Part shown: piece after piece, positions 16,856 to 26,237 of the stretch
Numbering within the stretch: position 1 is the stretch's first letter
Layout of the letters: the number at the start of each line of letters is the position of its first letter
Notes under the pieces: generated by a model
What the model saw: only the letters and a program-made list of their open reading frames with translations
What the model was told of the DNA's origin: nothing
Databases searched by the model: none
NCBI GenBank assembly: GCA_903863905.1
Contig: CAIPDT010000089.1
Span: forward strand, 1-43,946
Source of the DNA: an uncultured Methylococcaceae bacterium
GTDB lineage: Bacteria; Pseudomonadota; Gammaproteobacteria; Methylococcales; Methylomonadaceae
Length of the DNA: 43,946 nt
Reading direction: 5' to 3'
Program-made: the position numbers and the translations under genes

Positions 16856-18184
16856 GTGGCCGAATTGAGTGAACAACAAGAGCAAGAAGAGGAACAACAA
16901 CAAGACATTAAGCAAGCGCGTCGGTCGCGAAGTGGCCTTTGGTTTGGAATTATTATTCTAGTCCTTGTCATTGGATTGGCCGGTGCTGGATTTTATTTAT
17001 TTACCCAATTACGTGATAAGCAAGACGACTTGGGTGGAGAAGTAAAAGGGCAAATGTCTAAGCAGATCGCTGATTATCAAGCTCAACTGGTTGCCATTCA
17101 ATCACAGTTGGCGAGTATTGAAGCGAATGTGGCCGGAAAAGATACTCACTTTACTAAAACACTGGCTGACTTTTCTCAGTTACACAATGAAAAGCTTGAA
17201 AGTACCCGTAAAGACTTAAACGAATCTATTGTAGGCGTGCAACGTCAATTGGGTAAAACCCGTGGTGATTGGTTAATTGCGGATGCTGAATATTTATTAA
17301 GTGTAGCGAATGAGCGTTTATATCTGATTGGTGATGTTAATACCACCCGTGAAGCCTTAGAAGCCGCAGATCAACGCTTAAGAGAGAGCGGTGACGCAGG
17401 TACTTTTAAAGTACGTGAAGCCATTGCCCGAGAAATCTCAGATATTAAAAATGTGATTATTCCTGATGTGGTTGGTTTGTATGCCGCTATTCAGACCTTG
17501 CAAGATCATGTGGAAAACTTGGCGTTATTATTACCTTATACCGGTAAAGTTATAACAACACCAACTGAAGAAAAGCAAGGCGTTAAATCTCAAAGTGATG
17601 AGGGCTTGGTTGGTTCCGCATTGAGCCATTTTGAAAATGTGGTAAAGATTAGACACACTGAACATGAAGTTAAGGAAATATTGACCCCCGAACAGGCTGA
17701 ATTTATTCATGAGCAATTAAGAGTTAAGCTAGAAATGGTGAAGATTGGCTTAGTTCAGCATAATGAAGCTATTTTTAAATCCAGTCTTGCGGATGCTAAA
17801 AGATGGACTGAAAAGAACTTTGCTAATAATGCCGAGGTGAGTCGTTTTCTTGCTGAACTTGATCAATTGGCCACTATTAAGATTAGAAGCCAGTTCCCTG
17901 ATATTAGTGCGTCTTTAAAAATGCTTAAAGATATTACTAAGTTAAGAATTGAAATCGATAAAGCCATGCCGACTTCAAATCAAGCCGTCGAGGCAGTTAA
18001 GCCGGTTGAGATTGAAGCCCCTGCCGATAAAATAGGATCGACTAAGCCTGCTGAAACAGCACCAAGAGCGGATCATGAGCCTTTGGTAAACCCTGCTAAT
18101 GAGACCAATCAGTCGGGTGAGTCGGTTAACTCTGCTGAGGGTGTTAAGCCTGGAGCTAAATCTATTAAGCCTGCTGCTAAATGA
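16856..18184 (+). CDS. hemX: HemX-like inner-membrane protein of the haem operon
   Basis: The 442-residue protein begins with a very acidic, glutamine-rich stretch, has one transmembrane helix (SGLWFGIIILVLVIGLAGAG), and continues with long coiled-coil helices and the WLIADAEYLLSVANERL region that marks the HemX family. A low-complexity tail rich in Pro, Lys and Ala ends it. Some members are annotated as uroporphyrinogen-III methyltransferase, but they lack the methyltransferase fold; a scaffolding role is more likely. I start at GTG 16856 because GGGGAGGAG stands 6 bases before it. An in-frame ATG at 16829, inside hemD, has no such site. Confidence 0.9.
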   Translation: MAELSEQQEQEEEQQQDIKQARRSRSGLWFGIIILVLVIGLAGAGFYLFTQLRDKQDDLGGEVKGQMSKQIADYQAQLVAIQSQLASIEANVAGKDTHFTKTLADFSQLHNEKLESTRKDLNESIVGVQRQLGKTRGDWLIADAEYLLSVANERLYLIGDVNTTREALEAADQRLRESGDAGTFKVREAIAREISDIKNVIIPDVVGLYAAIQTLQDHVENLALLLPYTGKVITTPTEEKQGVKSQSDEGLVGSALSHFENVVKIRHTEHEVKEILTPEQAEFIHEQLRVKLEMVKIGLVQHNEAIFKSSLADAKRWTEKNFANNAEVSRFLAELDQLATIKIRSQFPDISASLKMLKDITKLRIEIDKAMPTSNQAVEAVKPVEIEAPADKIGSTKPAETAPRADHEPLVNPANETNQSGESVNSAEGVKPGAKSIKPAAK

Positions 18185-18194
18185 GACTAATTAA

Positions 18195-19418
18195 ATGAAG
18201 AAATTAATTTATTTCCTCGGGCCTCTTTTGGCAACGATTGTGGCGGCCTTTTTAGTTAATTATGCGTTGCGGGCATTTGATAATCCAGGCTATGTGTTAA
18301 TGGGGATTGGGCATTGGTCCTTAGAAACCTCTTTAGGGTTTTTTATCATCGGTCTGTTTTTTGCTTTTTATGTATTGTATGTTGTGTTTAGGTCTTTGGG
18401 TTACTTAATTAGATTACCTAAACAAATGAAAAACAAAGGCAAGAATGTAAGATTTAATCGTTCGCAAGAAGCCTTAATTGCGGGCTTAGTGGATTCAGCT
18501 GAGGGCAATTGGGAACGTGCTGAAAGTACTTTAATTAAGCATGTCTCGCACAGTGGTGCGCCTTTAATTCATTATTTAACGGCGGCTAGAGCGGCGCAAT
18601 CGCGCGGTGCTTTTGATAAAAGAGATGAGTATTTAAGAAAAGCAACGGATCATGCTCCTGACTCAAGTGTTTTGATTGGTTTGACTCATGCTGAATTAAG
18701 TTTGTCGGGTAATCAATTTGATCAAGCGTTGGAAACGTTAACCCGTTTACATTCAATGGACCCAACCCACGCGTCTGTTTTAAAGTTATTACATCAAACG
18801 TATCAACATTTAGGTGATTGGGAAGGTTTGCGCACGTTATTACCGTCTTTGTTTACTCATAAAGTCTTATTAGAGGCGGAAGTTAAAGCACTTGAGATTG
18901 AAGCATTTGGGCAATTATTAAGACGAGCTGTTGATAAGAGTGTTTTAGATGAGGTGCAGGCCTTGTGGTTAGAAGTGCCTGAATACATTAAAGTTAAAGC
19001 GAATGTGGCGGTAATTTATTTTGCAGCGATGATTAATGCGGGCTTAGGTGTTCAAATTGAAGAAGAGTTAGCACGGACTTTATCAAGCGTTTGGGATGAA
19101 ACTTTAGTCGCTTTATATGGAAGTATTTCCTCTGCGAATGTGGCGAATCAGTTGGAAGTTGCTGAAAAGTGGGCTTACTTACATCCTGAGAATGCAGTTT
19201 TGTTGGCGGTATTAGGAAAATTAGCTATTCAAGCGGGTGATACCTTTAAAGCCGAAAGTTATCTGGCTAAGAGCATTGCTTCAGAGCCCACTGTTAATGC
19301 CTATCAATTGCTGGGTGATTTATTGTTTGCTCAAGGTGATAAAGATAATGCCATTACGTGTTATAAGAATGGTGTTGAGTTAGCGTCAAGTGAAGTGATT
19401 AAGCAATTGAATAGATAA
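18195..19418 (+). CDS. hemY: HemY-type TPR membrane protein of the haem operon
   Basis: This 407-residue protein has two N-terminal membrane helices (residues about 4-26 and 40-64), a basic cytoplasmic stretch, then tandem helical repeats of the TPR class (for example AEGNWERAESTLIKHV, NQFDQALETLTRL and GDKDNAITCYKNGVEL). This is the gammaproteobacterial HemY family (HemY_N plus TPR), linked to late haem synthesis by gene position. It is unrelated to the Bacillus HemY protoporphyrinogen oxidase. It follows hemX after 10 bp and is the last gene before the strong terminator at 19502. Confidence 0.93.
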   Translation: MKKLIYFLGPLLATIVAAFLVNYALRAFDNPGYVLMGIGHWSLETSLGFFIIGLFFAFYVLYVVFRSLGYLIRLPKQMKNKGKNVRFNRSQEALIAGLVDSAEGNWERAESTLIKHVSHSGAPLIHYLTAARAAQSRGAFDKRDEYLRKATDHAPDSSVLIGLTHAELSLSGNQFDQALETLTRLHSMDPTHASVLKLLHQTYQHLGDWEGLRTLLPSLFTHKVLLEAEVKALEIEAFGQLLRRAVDKSVLDEVQALWLEVPEYIKVKANVAVIYFAAMINAGLGVQIEEELARTLSSVWDETLVALYGSISSANVANQLEVAEKWAYLHPENAVLLAVLGKLAIQAGDTFKAESYLAKSIASEPTVNAYQLLGDLLFAQGDKDNAITCYKNGVELASSEVIKQLNR

Positions 19419-19501
19419 TAATTAAAGCCTAATAAGGCAAGCAGATTTGTTTTAATTGTCTTCAAGAAACTACTTTAACTGTGGTTTCTAGCGAAAAGTA
19501 C

Positions 19502-19534
19502 AAAGCCTTACATGCAAGTGTAGGGCTTTTTTTT
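19502..19534 (+). terminator. Terminator of the hemCDXY operon
   Basis: AAAGCCTTACA (19502-19512) pairs with TGTAGGGCTTT (19519-19529) with one G-U wobble and a 6-nt loop, followed by a run of eight T. It lies 84 bp after the hemY stop. Confidence 0.9.
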
Positions 19535-19655
19535 GCGCTGAAGAAAAGTAAAGTAAAGTTCTTAATGAAGAGAGAGTACGATTCATTCAATGTTCATCAA
19601 GTTGTCTTAAAAATGTCATTTATCGAGGGTATTCTATACTAACAGATTTAAGAAA

Positions 19656-19772
19656 GTGGAAATTCTGGTGGGCAATTATTATGACACTGTTTCTGCTATT
19701 TTAAGTCAATCTGTTGCAGGGTTATTTGGTTCAGTTTTAATGAGTTTTGTTGGTTTTCGTCGTAACAAATAA
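19656..19772 (+). pseudogene. Stranded C-terminal tail of a PEP-CTERM/VPLPA-type protein
   Basis: An open frame of 38 codons ends with LFGSVLMSFVGFRRNK and a TAA. The hydrophobic segment followed by a basic RR tail, with LFGS in the turn, closely resembles the end of VPLPA-CTERM proteins. The Val-Pro-Leu-Pro-Ala part is replaced by SQSVAG, and there is no signal peptide or body upstream. GTG codons at 19656 and 19668 are the only possible starts and neither has a ribosome site. I infer a decayed gene end. The remaining sequence of the 19419-19866 gap contains the two hairpins listed and nothing else I recognise. Confidence 0.5.
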
Positions 19773-19818
19773 GTCTAAGCACTTACTTGCTTAAGCCCTA
19801 GCAACTAGGTATTCAAAT

Positions 19819-19852
19819 AACCACCACTAAGGCAATCTTAGTGGTGGTTTTT
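19819..19852. terminator. Terminator between the remnant and ubiD
   Basis: AACCACCACTAAG (19819-19831) pairs perfectly over 13 bp with CTTAGTGGTGGTT (19837-19849) around a GCAAT loop, with TTTTT on the plus strand. On the minus strand the following sequence is TTATTTG. It can end the ubiD message and any plus-strand transcript across the PEP-CTERM remnant. Confidence 0.87.
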
Positions 19853-19866
19853 ATGTGCGTCAGGGC

Positions 19867-21327
19867 TTAGAATAATTTATCCCACATTTCATCCACCTTT
19901 TTAATGACTTCTGGTGTCATTACAATGGTTCTGCCCCATTCTCGTGTCGTTTCACCCGGCCATTTATTCGTGGCATCAAAACCGACTTTAGAGCCCAAGC
20001 CTGAAACCGGTGAGGCAAAGTCTAAATAGTCAATCGGTGTATTTTCTAAGATGGTTAGGTCTCTAGCTGGGTCCATTCGCGTGGTCATGGCCCAAATGAC
20101 ATCTTGCCAGTCTCTTACATTTACATCATCATCGACGACAATGACAAACTTAGTGTACATAAATTGGCGTAAAAATGACCACGTGCCTAACATAATCCTT
20201 TTTGCATGGCCTGGGTATTGCTTCTTCATGCTGATGACTGCCATACGGTAAGAACAGCCTTCTGGGGGTAAGTAGAAGTCAACAATTTCGGGGAATTGCT
20301 TCTGTAAGATCGGTATAAAGACTTCGTTTAAGGCCACCCCTAAAATAGCGGGTTCATCAGGGGGTCTGCCGGTAAAGGTACTGTGATAAATAGGCGCTTG
20401 GCGTTGCGTAATTCTTTCGATGGTAAAGACCGGAAAGTCGGCAACTTCATTGTAATAGCCGGTATGATCGCCATAAGGCCCTTCAGCGGCAAATTCATTC
20501 GGATAGATAAAGCCTTCCAGTACGATTTCAGCACTGGCAGGTACTTGTAGGTCGTTGATGATTGATTTGGCGACTTCTGTTTTGCTACCGCGTAAGAGGC
20601 CAGCAAAGGCGTATTCGGATAGAGAATCAGGCACGGGGGTCACTGCGGCTAAAATCGTCGCAGGATCAGCGCCTAGGGCGACAGAAACGGGGAAAGGTTT
20701 GCCCGGATTGGCTTCTTGAAACTCCTTAAAGTCTAAGGCCCCACCACGATGCGCTAACCAACGCATAATGACTTTGTTTTTAGCGATGACTTGCATTCGA
20801 TAAATGCCTAAGTTTTGCCTTGCTTTATTAGGGCCACGGGTAATAACCAGTGGCCACGTAATTAATGGCGCGGCATCTTCTGGCCAACAGGTTTGAATGG
20901 GATAGACGCTTAAGTCTATTTCATCACCTTCTCGAATCAATTCTTGGCAGGGGGGTGATGACACCAGTTTGGGTGCCATATTGAGGACTTGTTTATAAAT
21001 GGGGAATTTTTCCCAAGCGTCCTTCATCCCTTTAGGAGGTTCAGGTTCTTTTAAAGTGGCCAGTAATTCACCAATGCCTCTTAATTCGGTAACCGATTCA
21101 GCCCCCATGCCCATGGCAACTCGGCGTGGTGTGCCGAATAAGTTACCTAATACTGGAATGTTATAACCGATGGGGTTCTCAAACAATAAGGCCGGACCGC
21201 CTTGTTTTAAGGTGCGATTACAAATTTCGGTCATTTCAAGGTAGGGATCAACCGGTAGGGTAATCCGTTTGAGCTCCCCTTGTTTTTCCAGTTGTTTGAT
21301 AAAGTCCCTAAGGTCGTGATATTTCAT
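19867..21327 (-). CDS. ubiD: 3-octaprenyl-4-hydroxybenzoate carboxy-lyase
   Basis: UbiD removes the carboxyl group from the polyprenyl-hydroxybenzoate intermediate in ubiquinone synthesis using prenylated FMN. The 486-residue length matches the family. The N terminus [20 protein letters not shown], the LGIYRMQVI and [10 protein letters not shown] regions that contact prFMN and metal, [13 protein letters not shown] with its acidic residues, and the [19 protein letters not shown] block near the C terminus are all typical. A UbiX flavin prenyltransferase must be supplied from elsewhere. The ATG overlaps the prlC stop (ATGA), so the two are likely cotranslated, although they share no obvious pathway. 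Confidence 0.97.
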   Translation of the reverse strand: MKYHDLRDFIKQLEKQGELKRITLPVDPYLEMTEICNRTLKQGGPALLFENPIGYNIPVLGNLFGTPRRVAMGMGAESVTELRGIGELLATLKEPEPPKGMKDAWEKFPIYKQVLNMAPKLVSSPPCQELIREGDEIDLSVYPIQTCWPEDAAPLITWPLVITRGPNKARQNLGIYRMQVIAKNKVIMRWLAHRGGALDFKEFQEANPGKPFPVSVALGADPATILAAVTPVPDSLSEYAFAGLLRGSKTEVAKSIINDLQVPASAEIVLEGFIYPNEFAAEGPYGDHTGYYNEVADFPVFTIERITQRQAPIYHSTFTGRPPDEPAILGVALNEVFIPILQKQFPEIVDFYLPPEGCSYRMAVISMKKQYPGHAKRIMLGTWSFLRQFMYTKFVIVVDDDVNVRDWQDVIWAMTTRMDPARDLTILENTPIDYLDFASPVSGLGSKVGFDATNKWPGETTREWGRTIVMTPEVIKKVDEMWDKLF

Positions 21328-23363
21328 GCTGCAATACCATTGTGTCTTAAGAGGGCATCAATGTTAGGTTTACGACCTCTAAATTGGACAAATAAATCCA
21401 TTGCATCTTGAGTACCGCCGGTTTCAAGAATATGCGTTAAGAAGGCTTTTCCAGTTTCTGGATCAAAAATACCGTTCTCTTCAAATAGAGAGAAAGCATC
21501 GCTTGATAAAACTTCGGCCCATTTATAGCTGTAATAACCCGCAGCATAGCCGCCTGCAAAGATATGTGAAAAACTATGGGCAAAGCGGTTAAATTCTGGG
21601 GGGATTACGACAGAAACCTGCGCTCTGACTTCTGCCAATGTTTCATAGATACGACCGCCTTTTTCGGGGTCATAGTTTTGGTGAATTTTAAAGTCAAACA
21701 GACTAAATTCAAGTTGTCTAACCATGACCATGCCGGCTTGAAAGTTCTTGGCTGCTATCATTTTGTCAAATAAGCTATCAGGTAAGTGTTCGCCGGTTTG
21801 ATAATGTCCTGAGATTAAGGTTAACGCCTCTTGTTCCCAACACCAGTTTTCCATAAATTGACTAGGTAATTCAACTGCATCCCATTCAACGCCATTAATT
21901 CCAGAGACGCTTAAATGGTCCACTTTGGTCAACATGTGTTGTAAACCATGACCAAACTCATGGAACAGTGTGGTGACTTCATCGTGGGTTAAGAGTGCGG
22001 GTTCTGTACTGGTGGGTGGGGTAAAGTTACAGGTTAAGTAAGCCACAGGGATTTGAATGGTACCGTGGAATTTTTTACGTCCCACACAATCATCCATCCA
22101 AGCACCCCCGCGTTTTTTGGCGCGGGCATATAAATCTAAATAGAATTGGCCTCTTAGTTGCCCAGTAGCATCTTGTATTTGAAAAAAACGTGCATCTGGA
22201 TGCCAGCGATCAAACTCTTGGATTTCAGTGATTCGTAGACCGTATAGTTTCTCTACGATAGTAAAAAGGCCGGGCAATACGCGCGTAATCGGGAAGTAGG
22301 TTTTAACTTCTTCTTGCGAGAGTTGATAAAAGTGCTGACGCATCTTTTCAGAGTAATAGCCAAGATCCCATGATTGTAGGTCATTAATATCGTAGTGTAG
22401 TTTGGCAAAATCACGTAAATCAGCCAAGTCTTTTTCAGCTTGGGGTTTAGACTTAACCGCTAAATCTTCAAGGAAGTGCGTGACATCTTCAGGCTTATCA
22501 GCCATTTTTCGAATCAGTGAGAGTTCTGCGTAGTTATTAAAGCCTAATAATTGCGCTTTTTCATGGCGTAAGGCTAAAATGGCTTCCATGTTCTCAGTAT
22601 TGTCCCATTGTGGGTTTTGAGGGCCTTGATCTGACGCTCGGGTTGAGAAAGCTTCGTAATGCTCACGTCTTAAGGCTCTATCATCTGCATAAGTCATGAC
22701 GGCTTGATAAGACGGAAATTGTAGGGTAATTAACCAGCCGTCTTTTTCTGCTTGTTCAGCACTTTGTTTGGCTTGGGCAATAGCTGATTCTGGCAATCCT
22801 GATAACGCGTGGATGTCGGTAATCTGTTTGCTCCACGCATTGGTTGCATCTAACAAGTTTTCTTCATATTGACTGGTTAGGCGAGAGAGTTCTTGGCTAA
22901 TTTGTTTGTAGCGGTCTTTTTTGTCGCTATCAAGATCAACGCCAGAGAGTTTAAAGTCTCTGAGGGCATTGTTAATGATTTTTTGTTGGGCCGTATCTAA
23001 AGTTGCAAAGGCTTCACTTTTAGCAATGGCTTGGTAGGCTTGAAATAAGGCTTCGTTTTGGCCCATTTCAGTGGCATATTCACTCAGTTTAGGTAAGCAT
23101 GCGTTATAGGCTTGTCTTAAGTCATCGGTATTGACGACAGAATTCATGTGACTGACGGGTGACCACGCTTTATTAAGCGTATCTTCTGCGTTTTCTATAA
23201 TTTCAATTAAGTTTTCCCACGTGTATTCGGACGTGGCTTGTAATTGTTGCTGAACAACGTTCCGAGCATCATCTAAGAGTTGGGTGATAGCAGGTTCAAT
23301 ATGTTCTGGTTTTATTTGAGAAAATAGCGGTAGAGTGCTGTTGATTAATAAAGGATTTGTCAT
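21324..23363 (-). CDS. prlC: Oligopeptidase A
   Basis: PrlC (OpdA) is a cytoplasmic M3-family zinc metallopeptidase that degrades oligopeptides, including cleaved signal peptides. The protein is 679 residues from the ATG at 23363, giving [14 protein letters not shown], which matches the family N terminus; an in-frame TTG at 23372 would add three residues. The zinc site is [13 protein letters not shown], with a further glutamate downstream in [17 protein letters not shown]. The C-terminal [18 protein letters not shown] block is also characteristic. In many gammaproteobacteria prlC is followed by yhiQ/rsmJ; here it overlaps ubiD instead. A promoter candidate lies at 23403-23430. Confidence 0.96.
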   Translation of the reverse strand: MTNPLLINSTLPLFSQIKPEHIEPAITQLLDDARNVVQQQLQATSEYTWENLIEIIENAEDTLNKAWSPVSHMNSVVNTDDLRQAYNACLPKLSEYATEMGQNEALFQAYQAIAKSEAFATLDTAQQKIINNALRDFKLSGVDLDSDKKDRYKQISQELSRLTSQYEENLLDATNAWSKQITDIHALSGLPESAIAQAKQSAEQAEKDGWLITLQFPSYQAVMTYADDRALRREHYEAFSTRASDQGPQNPQWDNTENMEAILALRHEKAQLLGFNNYAELSLIRKMADKPEDVTHFLEDLAVKSKPQAEKDLADLRDFAKLHYDINDLQSWDLGYYSEKMRQHFYQLSQEEVKTYFPITRVLPGLFTIVEKLYGLRITEIQEFDRWHPDARFFQIQDATGQLRGQFYLDLYARAKKRGGAWMDDCVGRKKFHGTIQIPVAYLTCNFTPPTSTEPALLTHDEVTTLFHEFGHGLQHMLTKVDHLSVSGINGVEWDAVELPSQFMENWCWEQEALTLISGHYQTGEHLPDSLFDKMIAAKNFQAGMVMVRQLEFSLFDFKIHQNYDPEKGGRIYETLAEVRAQVSVVIPPEFNRFAHSFSHIFAGGYAAGYYSYKWAEVLSSDAFSLFEENGIFDPETGKAFLTHILETGGTQDAMDLFVQFRGRKPNIDALLRHNGIAA

Positions 23364-23402
23364 AATGCTCAATATTTAATGATAGCTTCATTTCAGTGCT
23401 TT

Positions 23403-23430
23403 ATAATAGGCACACATAAAATGGTTGCAA
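23403..23430 (-). promoter_or_regulatory. Sigma-70-like promoter for prlC-ubiD
   Basis: On the minus strand TTGCAA (23430-23425) and TATTAT (23408-23403) stand 16 bp apart, 40 bp upstream of the prlC ATG. Match to the consensus is four of six and five of six bases. The assignment rests on spacing and position only. Confidence 0.45.
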
Positions 23431-23466
23431 TGAAAAGTGTTTTAAAACAGATTGTGTTATTAGTGA

Positions 23467-23928
23467 CTATTTTGGAGGCGTTTCAAAGAATAGGGCTGTT
23501 TTTGAAACACGATCATGCCAAGTATGTTTATTTTTATTCATAAATATCCATAAAAAACCAAGTCCAACGCATCCAAGAGACACGATAGCACTGATAAATC
23601 GGATTAAAGCCTCTGTCCAACTTATCGGTTTTTGGTGAAGAGTCAATACTTTTATTTTCCAGGCACGCAAACCTAAGGTTTGGCCACCATGGGTCCAAAA
23701 CCAGCCGTAAAATAAGAAGCTAACGCTGCTTAAATAAATACGGTGTAGCATAGAGTGGGCTTTAAGTGTTTCGCTATCAGTGAATAGAAACAGAAAGGCA
23801 TTGGCAATCATTAAAATGGCCGCCAGCAGTACGGCGTCGTATAGCTGAGCCGCTAAACGACGCCAAAAACCAGGTGTGGAGAGGGTCTCTGCACCTGGTT
23901 TTAGGGTTTTATTTGTGTGTAAAGGCAA
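23467..23928 (-). CDS. RDD-family membrane protein
   Basis: A 153-residue protein with the RDD domain: an Arg in GFWRRLAAQLYDAVLLAAIL, an Asp in the same helix, and a second basic/aspartate pair in the final helix region (HTWHDRVSKTALFF). Three hydrophobic helices and the GGQTLGLRAWKIKV segment are typical. RDD proteins are small integral inner-membrane proteins of unsettled function; some act in ion homeostasis. The only start is TTG at 23928, directly after the stop of the upstream 59-residue ORF (TAATTG), which suggests termination-reinitiation. No terminator is evident between its stop and prlC. Confidence 0.85.
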   Translation of the reverse strand: MPLHTNKTLKPGAETLSTPGFWRRLAAQLYDAVLLAAILMIANAFLFLFTDSETLKAHSMLHRIYLSSVSFLFYGWFWTHGGQTLGLRAWKIKVLTLHQKPISWTEALIRFISAIVSLGCVGLGFLWIFMNKNKHTWHDRVSKTALFFETPPK

Positions 23929-24108
23929 TTAGATTTTAAATAATGAGAGTTTTTGGCCAAAATACATGCACATGCCAATCAGTGCGCCAAACATTAACAA
24001 AGAAAAAAAGAATGGCGGCCTGTGGAACAATAGAATGCCAAAGTCAGCAATAAAAATGCTGGTTAAAATAGGTTGATCAATAAAGCCATTTAAAATATTT
24101 TTGAACAT
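23929..24108 (-). CDS. Small 59-residue membrane protein upstream of the RDD gene
   Basis: This short frame starts with ATG at 24108 and encodes MFKNILNGFIDQPILTSIFI, a second hydrophobic stretch (PPFFFSLLMFGALIGMCMYF) and a short basic end, GQKLSLFKI. The two likely membrane segments flank HR-P-P. I do not recognise a family. Its stop codon touches the TTG start of the RDD gene with no gap, which argues that it is translated and coupled. No strong ribosome site is visible upstream. The confidence reflects that layout rather than homology. Confidence 0.55.
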   Translation of the reverse strand: MFKNILNGFIDQPILTSIFIADFGILLFHRPPFFFSLLMFGALIGMCMYFGQKLSLFKI

Positions 24109-24287
24109 AACAATCCCGATAATGACAGATAAGTGTGGTGTGAATGTTTAAAAAGTGGTCGCCTGATCTTTATATAGATTCAAATTAAAAGGCGTTTTAG
24201 TAAAAATCAGTAACTAGATTTTACTATAATCAAAAGGGTAATGTAAAAAAAAGAAGATTGATTGTTGGATACAATGTTTCAAATGAT

Positions 24288-25697
24288 ATGATTACCATAA
24301 ATAAAAAACATATAGGGTTTACGGCCATTTTAAATTTCTTCAAAAAAATCATTCATTCAGCACGAACTGAAGCTGAACCTGTTAAGACGCAAGTTAAAGT
24401 TTATGCGCGTTCTGAACATAATATTTCACGTGCTCAAATTAGTGAGAATGCACTTAAGGTTTTGTACAAACTGCAAAAAGAGGGCTACAGCGCTTATCTT
24501 GTCGGTGGGTGTGTGCGTGATTTATTATTAGGTCGAGAGCCTAAAGATTTTGATGTCGTGACTGATGCCGATCCTGAACAAATTAGAAAGGTCTTTCGTA
24601 ATTGTCGTTTGATTGGTCGGCGCTTTCGTTTAGCGCACGTACATTTTGGTCGAGAAGTTATTGAAGTGGCAACCTTTAGAGGCGCCGCTGAAGATCAAAA
24701 TGATAAACAAATGCTCAATAAAGAAGGACGATTGTTGCGTGATAATGTATATGGCACGATTGAAGAGGATGTTTGGCGTAGAGATTTTACCGTCAATGCG
24801 CTTTATTACAATATCAAAGATTTTTCGGTTGTTGATTATGTGTCAGGCATGGCCGATCATCAAGCCGCTACGTTAAGATTGATTGGTGATCCTGAAACGC
24901 GTTTCCGTGAAGATCCCGTTCGTATGCTAAGGGCTGTTCGTTTTGCGGTTAAATTAGGCTTTAAGTTGCACCCTGATTGTGAAAAATCAATGCATGAAGT
25001 GGCTGATTTGTTATCGAGTATTCCTTCAGCAAGACTTTATGATGAGTCTTTAAAGCTGTTTTTGTCAGGTTATGCGCTACAAACCTTTGAGATGCTTCGG
25101 CATTATGGGTTGTTTCAAATATTGTTTCCGACCACAGAAAATTGTTTATCGACAGAAGATGAGGGATATCCGCGGTTATTGCTGATTAAAGCCTTAGAAA
25201 ACTCTGATAATAGAATTGCTGAGGGTAAAACCGTAACGGCTTATTTTTTATTTGCGGCTTTCTTATGGGAGTCGGTGCAAGTGCGTGCCATAGAAAAAAT
25301 ATCGCGTGGTTTAGTCGAGTTTATGGCTTACCAAGATGCCGCTAATGAAGTGATTGCTAAACAAGTAAAAAGTACGGCTCTACCACGCCATATTACCTTG
25401 GCGATGCGTGAGGTTTGGAATTTACAGCCTAAATTCAATGCACGATATGGATCTAAGCCTAGTCGTTTAATTACCCATCCACGTTTTAGAGCCGCTTATG
25501 ATTTTTATGTGTTGCGAGCAGAAACGGGTGGCGCAGATATTGAAGTGGCTAAATGGTGGGCTAAGTATCAAGATGCAAATGAAACAGAGCAACGAAAAAT
25601 GACTCAACCGCCGCGTAAATCGGCAGGTGTAAAGACGGGTCGGAAAAGAACTTACAGAGGGAAAGCTAAAACCAAAGCACCCGGTGCGGAGGTGTAG
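24288..25697 (+). CDS. pcnB: Poly(A) polymerase I
   Basis: PcnB adds poly(A) tails to RNA 3' ends and marks them for decay. The 469-residue protein has the class II nucleotidyltransferase head YLVGGCVRDLLLGREPKDFD with the catalytic acidic residues, then the RNA-binding region with RRRFRLAHV-like sequence, the DFTVNALYYN block, and the FREDPVRMLRAVRFAVKLGF motif. A lysine/arginine-rich tail (KTGRKRTYRGKAKTKA) is typical of bacterial PAP I rather than CCA-adding enzyme. I start at ATG 24288; a TTG at 24258 in the same frame would add ten residues and sits next to AAGAAG. A TATAAT at 24235-24240 without a clear -35 may be the promoter. It leads into folK, panB and panC. Confidence 0.94.
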   Translation: MITINKKHIGFTAILNFFKKIIHSARTEAEPVKTQVKVYARSEHNISRAQISENALKVLYKLQKEGYSAYLVGGCVRDLLLGREPKDFDVVTDADPEQIRKVFRNCRLIGRRFRLAHVHFGREVIEVATFRGAAEDQNDKQMLNKEGRLLRDNVYGTIEEDVWRRDFTVNALYYNIKDFSVVDYVSGMADHQAATLRLIGDPETRFREDPVRMLRAVRFAVKLGFKLHPDCEKSMHEVADLLSSIPSARLYDESLKLFLSGYALQTFEMLRHYGLFQILFPTTENCLSTEDEGYPRLLLIKALENSDNRIAEGKTVTAYFLFAAFLWESVQVRAIEKISRGLVEFMAYQDAANEVIAKQVKSTALPRHITLAMREVWNLQPKFNARYGSKPSRLITHPRFRAAYDFYVLRAETGGADIEVAKWWAKYQDANETEQRKMTQPPRKSAGVKTGRKRTYRGKAKTKAPGAEV

Positions 25698-25732
25698 GTG
25701 TTGAGTGATTATTATCGGAAGAATGATTGTCT

Positions 25733-26236
25733 ATGAAAGAGTCTGCTTGTCTATTACATACTATTTATATTGGCTTGGGCAGTAATCTTGAAAATCCAGT
25801 GTCACAAATTAACGCAGCCCGAATTGCCATTGGTTTAATCGATGGTGTCACTGAAGTTGCATTTTCAAGTTTATATCACAGTCTACCCATGGGGCCACAA
25901 GATCAGCCTGATTATGTGAATGCGGTGATCGGTGTGGAAACCCGTTTGGCTCCGATCGATTTATTGCATCAATTGCAAGCCATTGAGGCGGCCCAAGGCC
26001 GAGTTAGAAAAGGTGAACGTTGGGGTGCGAGAACGGTAGATTTGGATGTGTTGTTGTATGGTGATCAAGATATTGATATTCCTGACTTAAGAGTGCCTCA
26101 TATTGGGATAGCTGAGCGGTCGTTTGTACTCTATCCGTTGTTTGAAATTGCACCGCAGTTGGTTATTCCAGGTAAGGGTATTTTGGCTGATTTAGTCGCG
26201 AACTGTCCCTTAGATGGACTGAAACGGATGGCATAA
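25733..26236 (+). CDS. folK: 6-hydroxymethyl-7,8-dihydropterin pyrophosphokinase
   Basis: FolK transfers pyrophosphate from ATP to 6-hydroxymethyl-dihydropterin in folate synthesis. The protein is 167 residues. Diagnostic motifs are IYIGLGSNLENP at the N terminus, YHSLPMGPQDQPDYVNAV for the pterin pocket, and RWGARTVDLDVLLYG with the two magnesium aspartates, followed by VPHIGIAERSFVLYPL. I chose ATG 25733; an in-frame TTG at 25727 would add only two residues. It lies 35 bp after pcnB and one base before panB, the common pcnB-folK-panB-panC order. Confidence 0.96.
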   Translation: MKESACLLHTIYIGLGSNLENPVSQINAARIAIGLIDGVTEVAFSSLYHSLPMGPQDQPDYVNAVIGVETRLAPIDLLHQLQAIEAAQGRVRKGERWGARTVDLDVLLYGDQDIDIPDLRVPHIGIAERSFVLYPLFEIAPQLVIPGKGILADLVANCPLDGLKRMA

Positions 26237-26237
26237 T

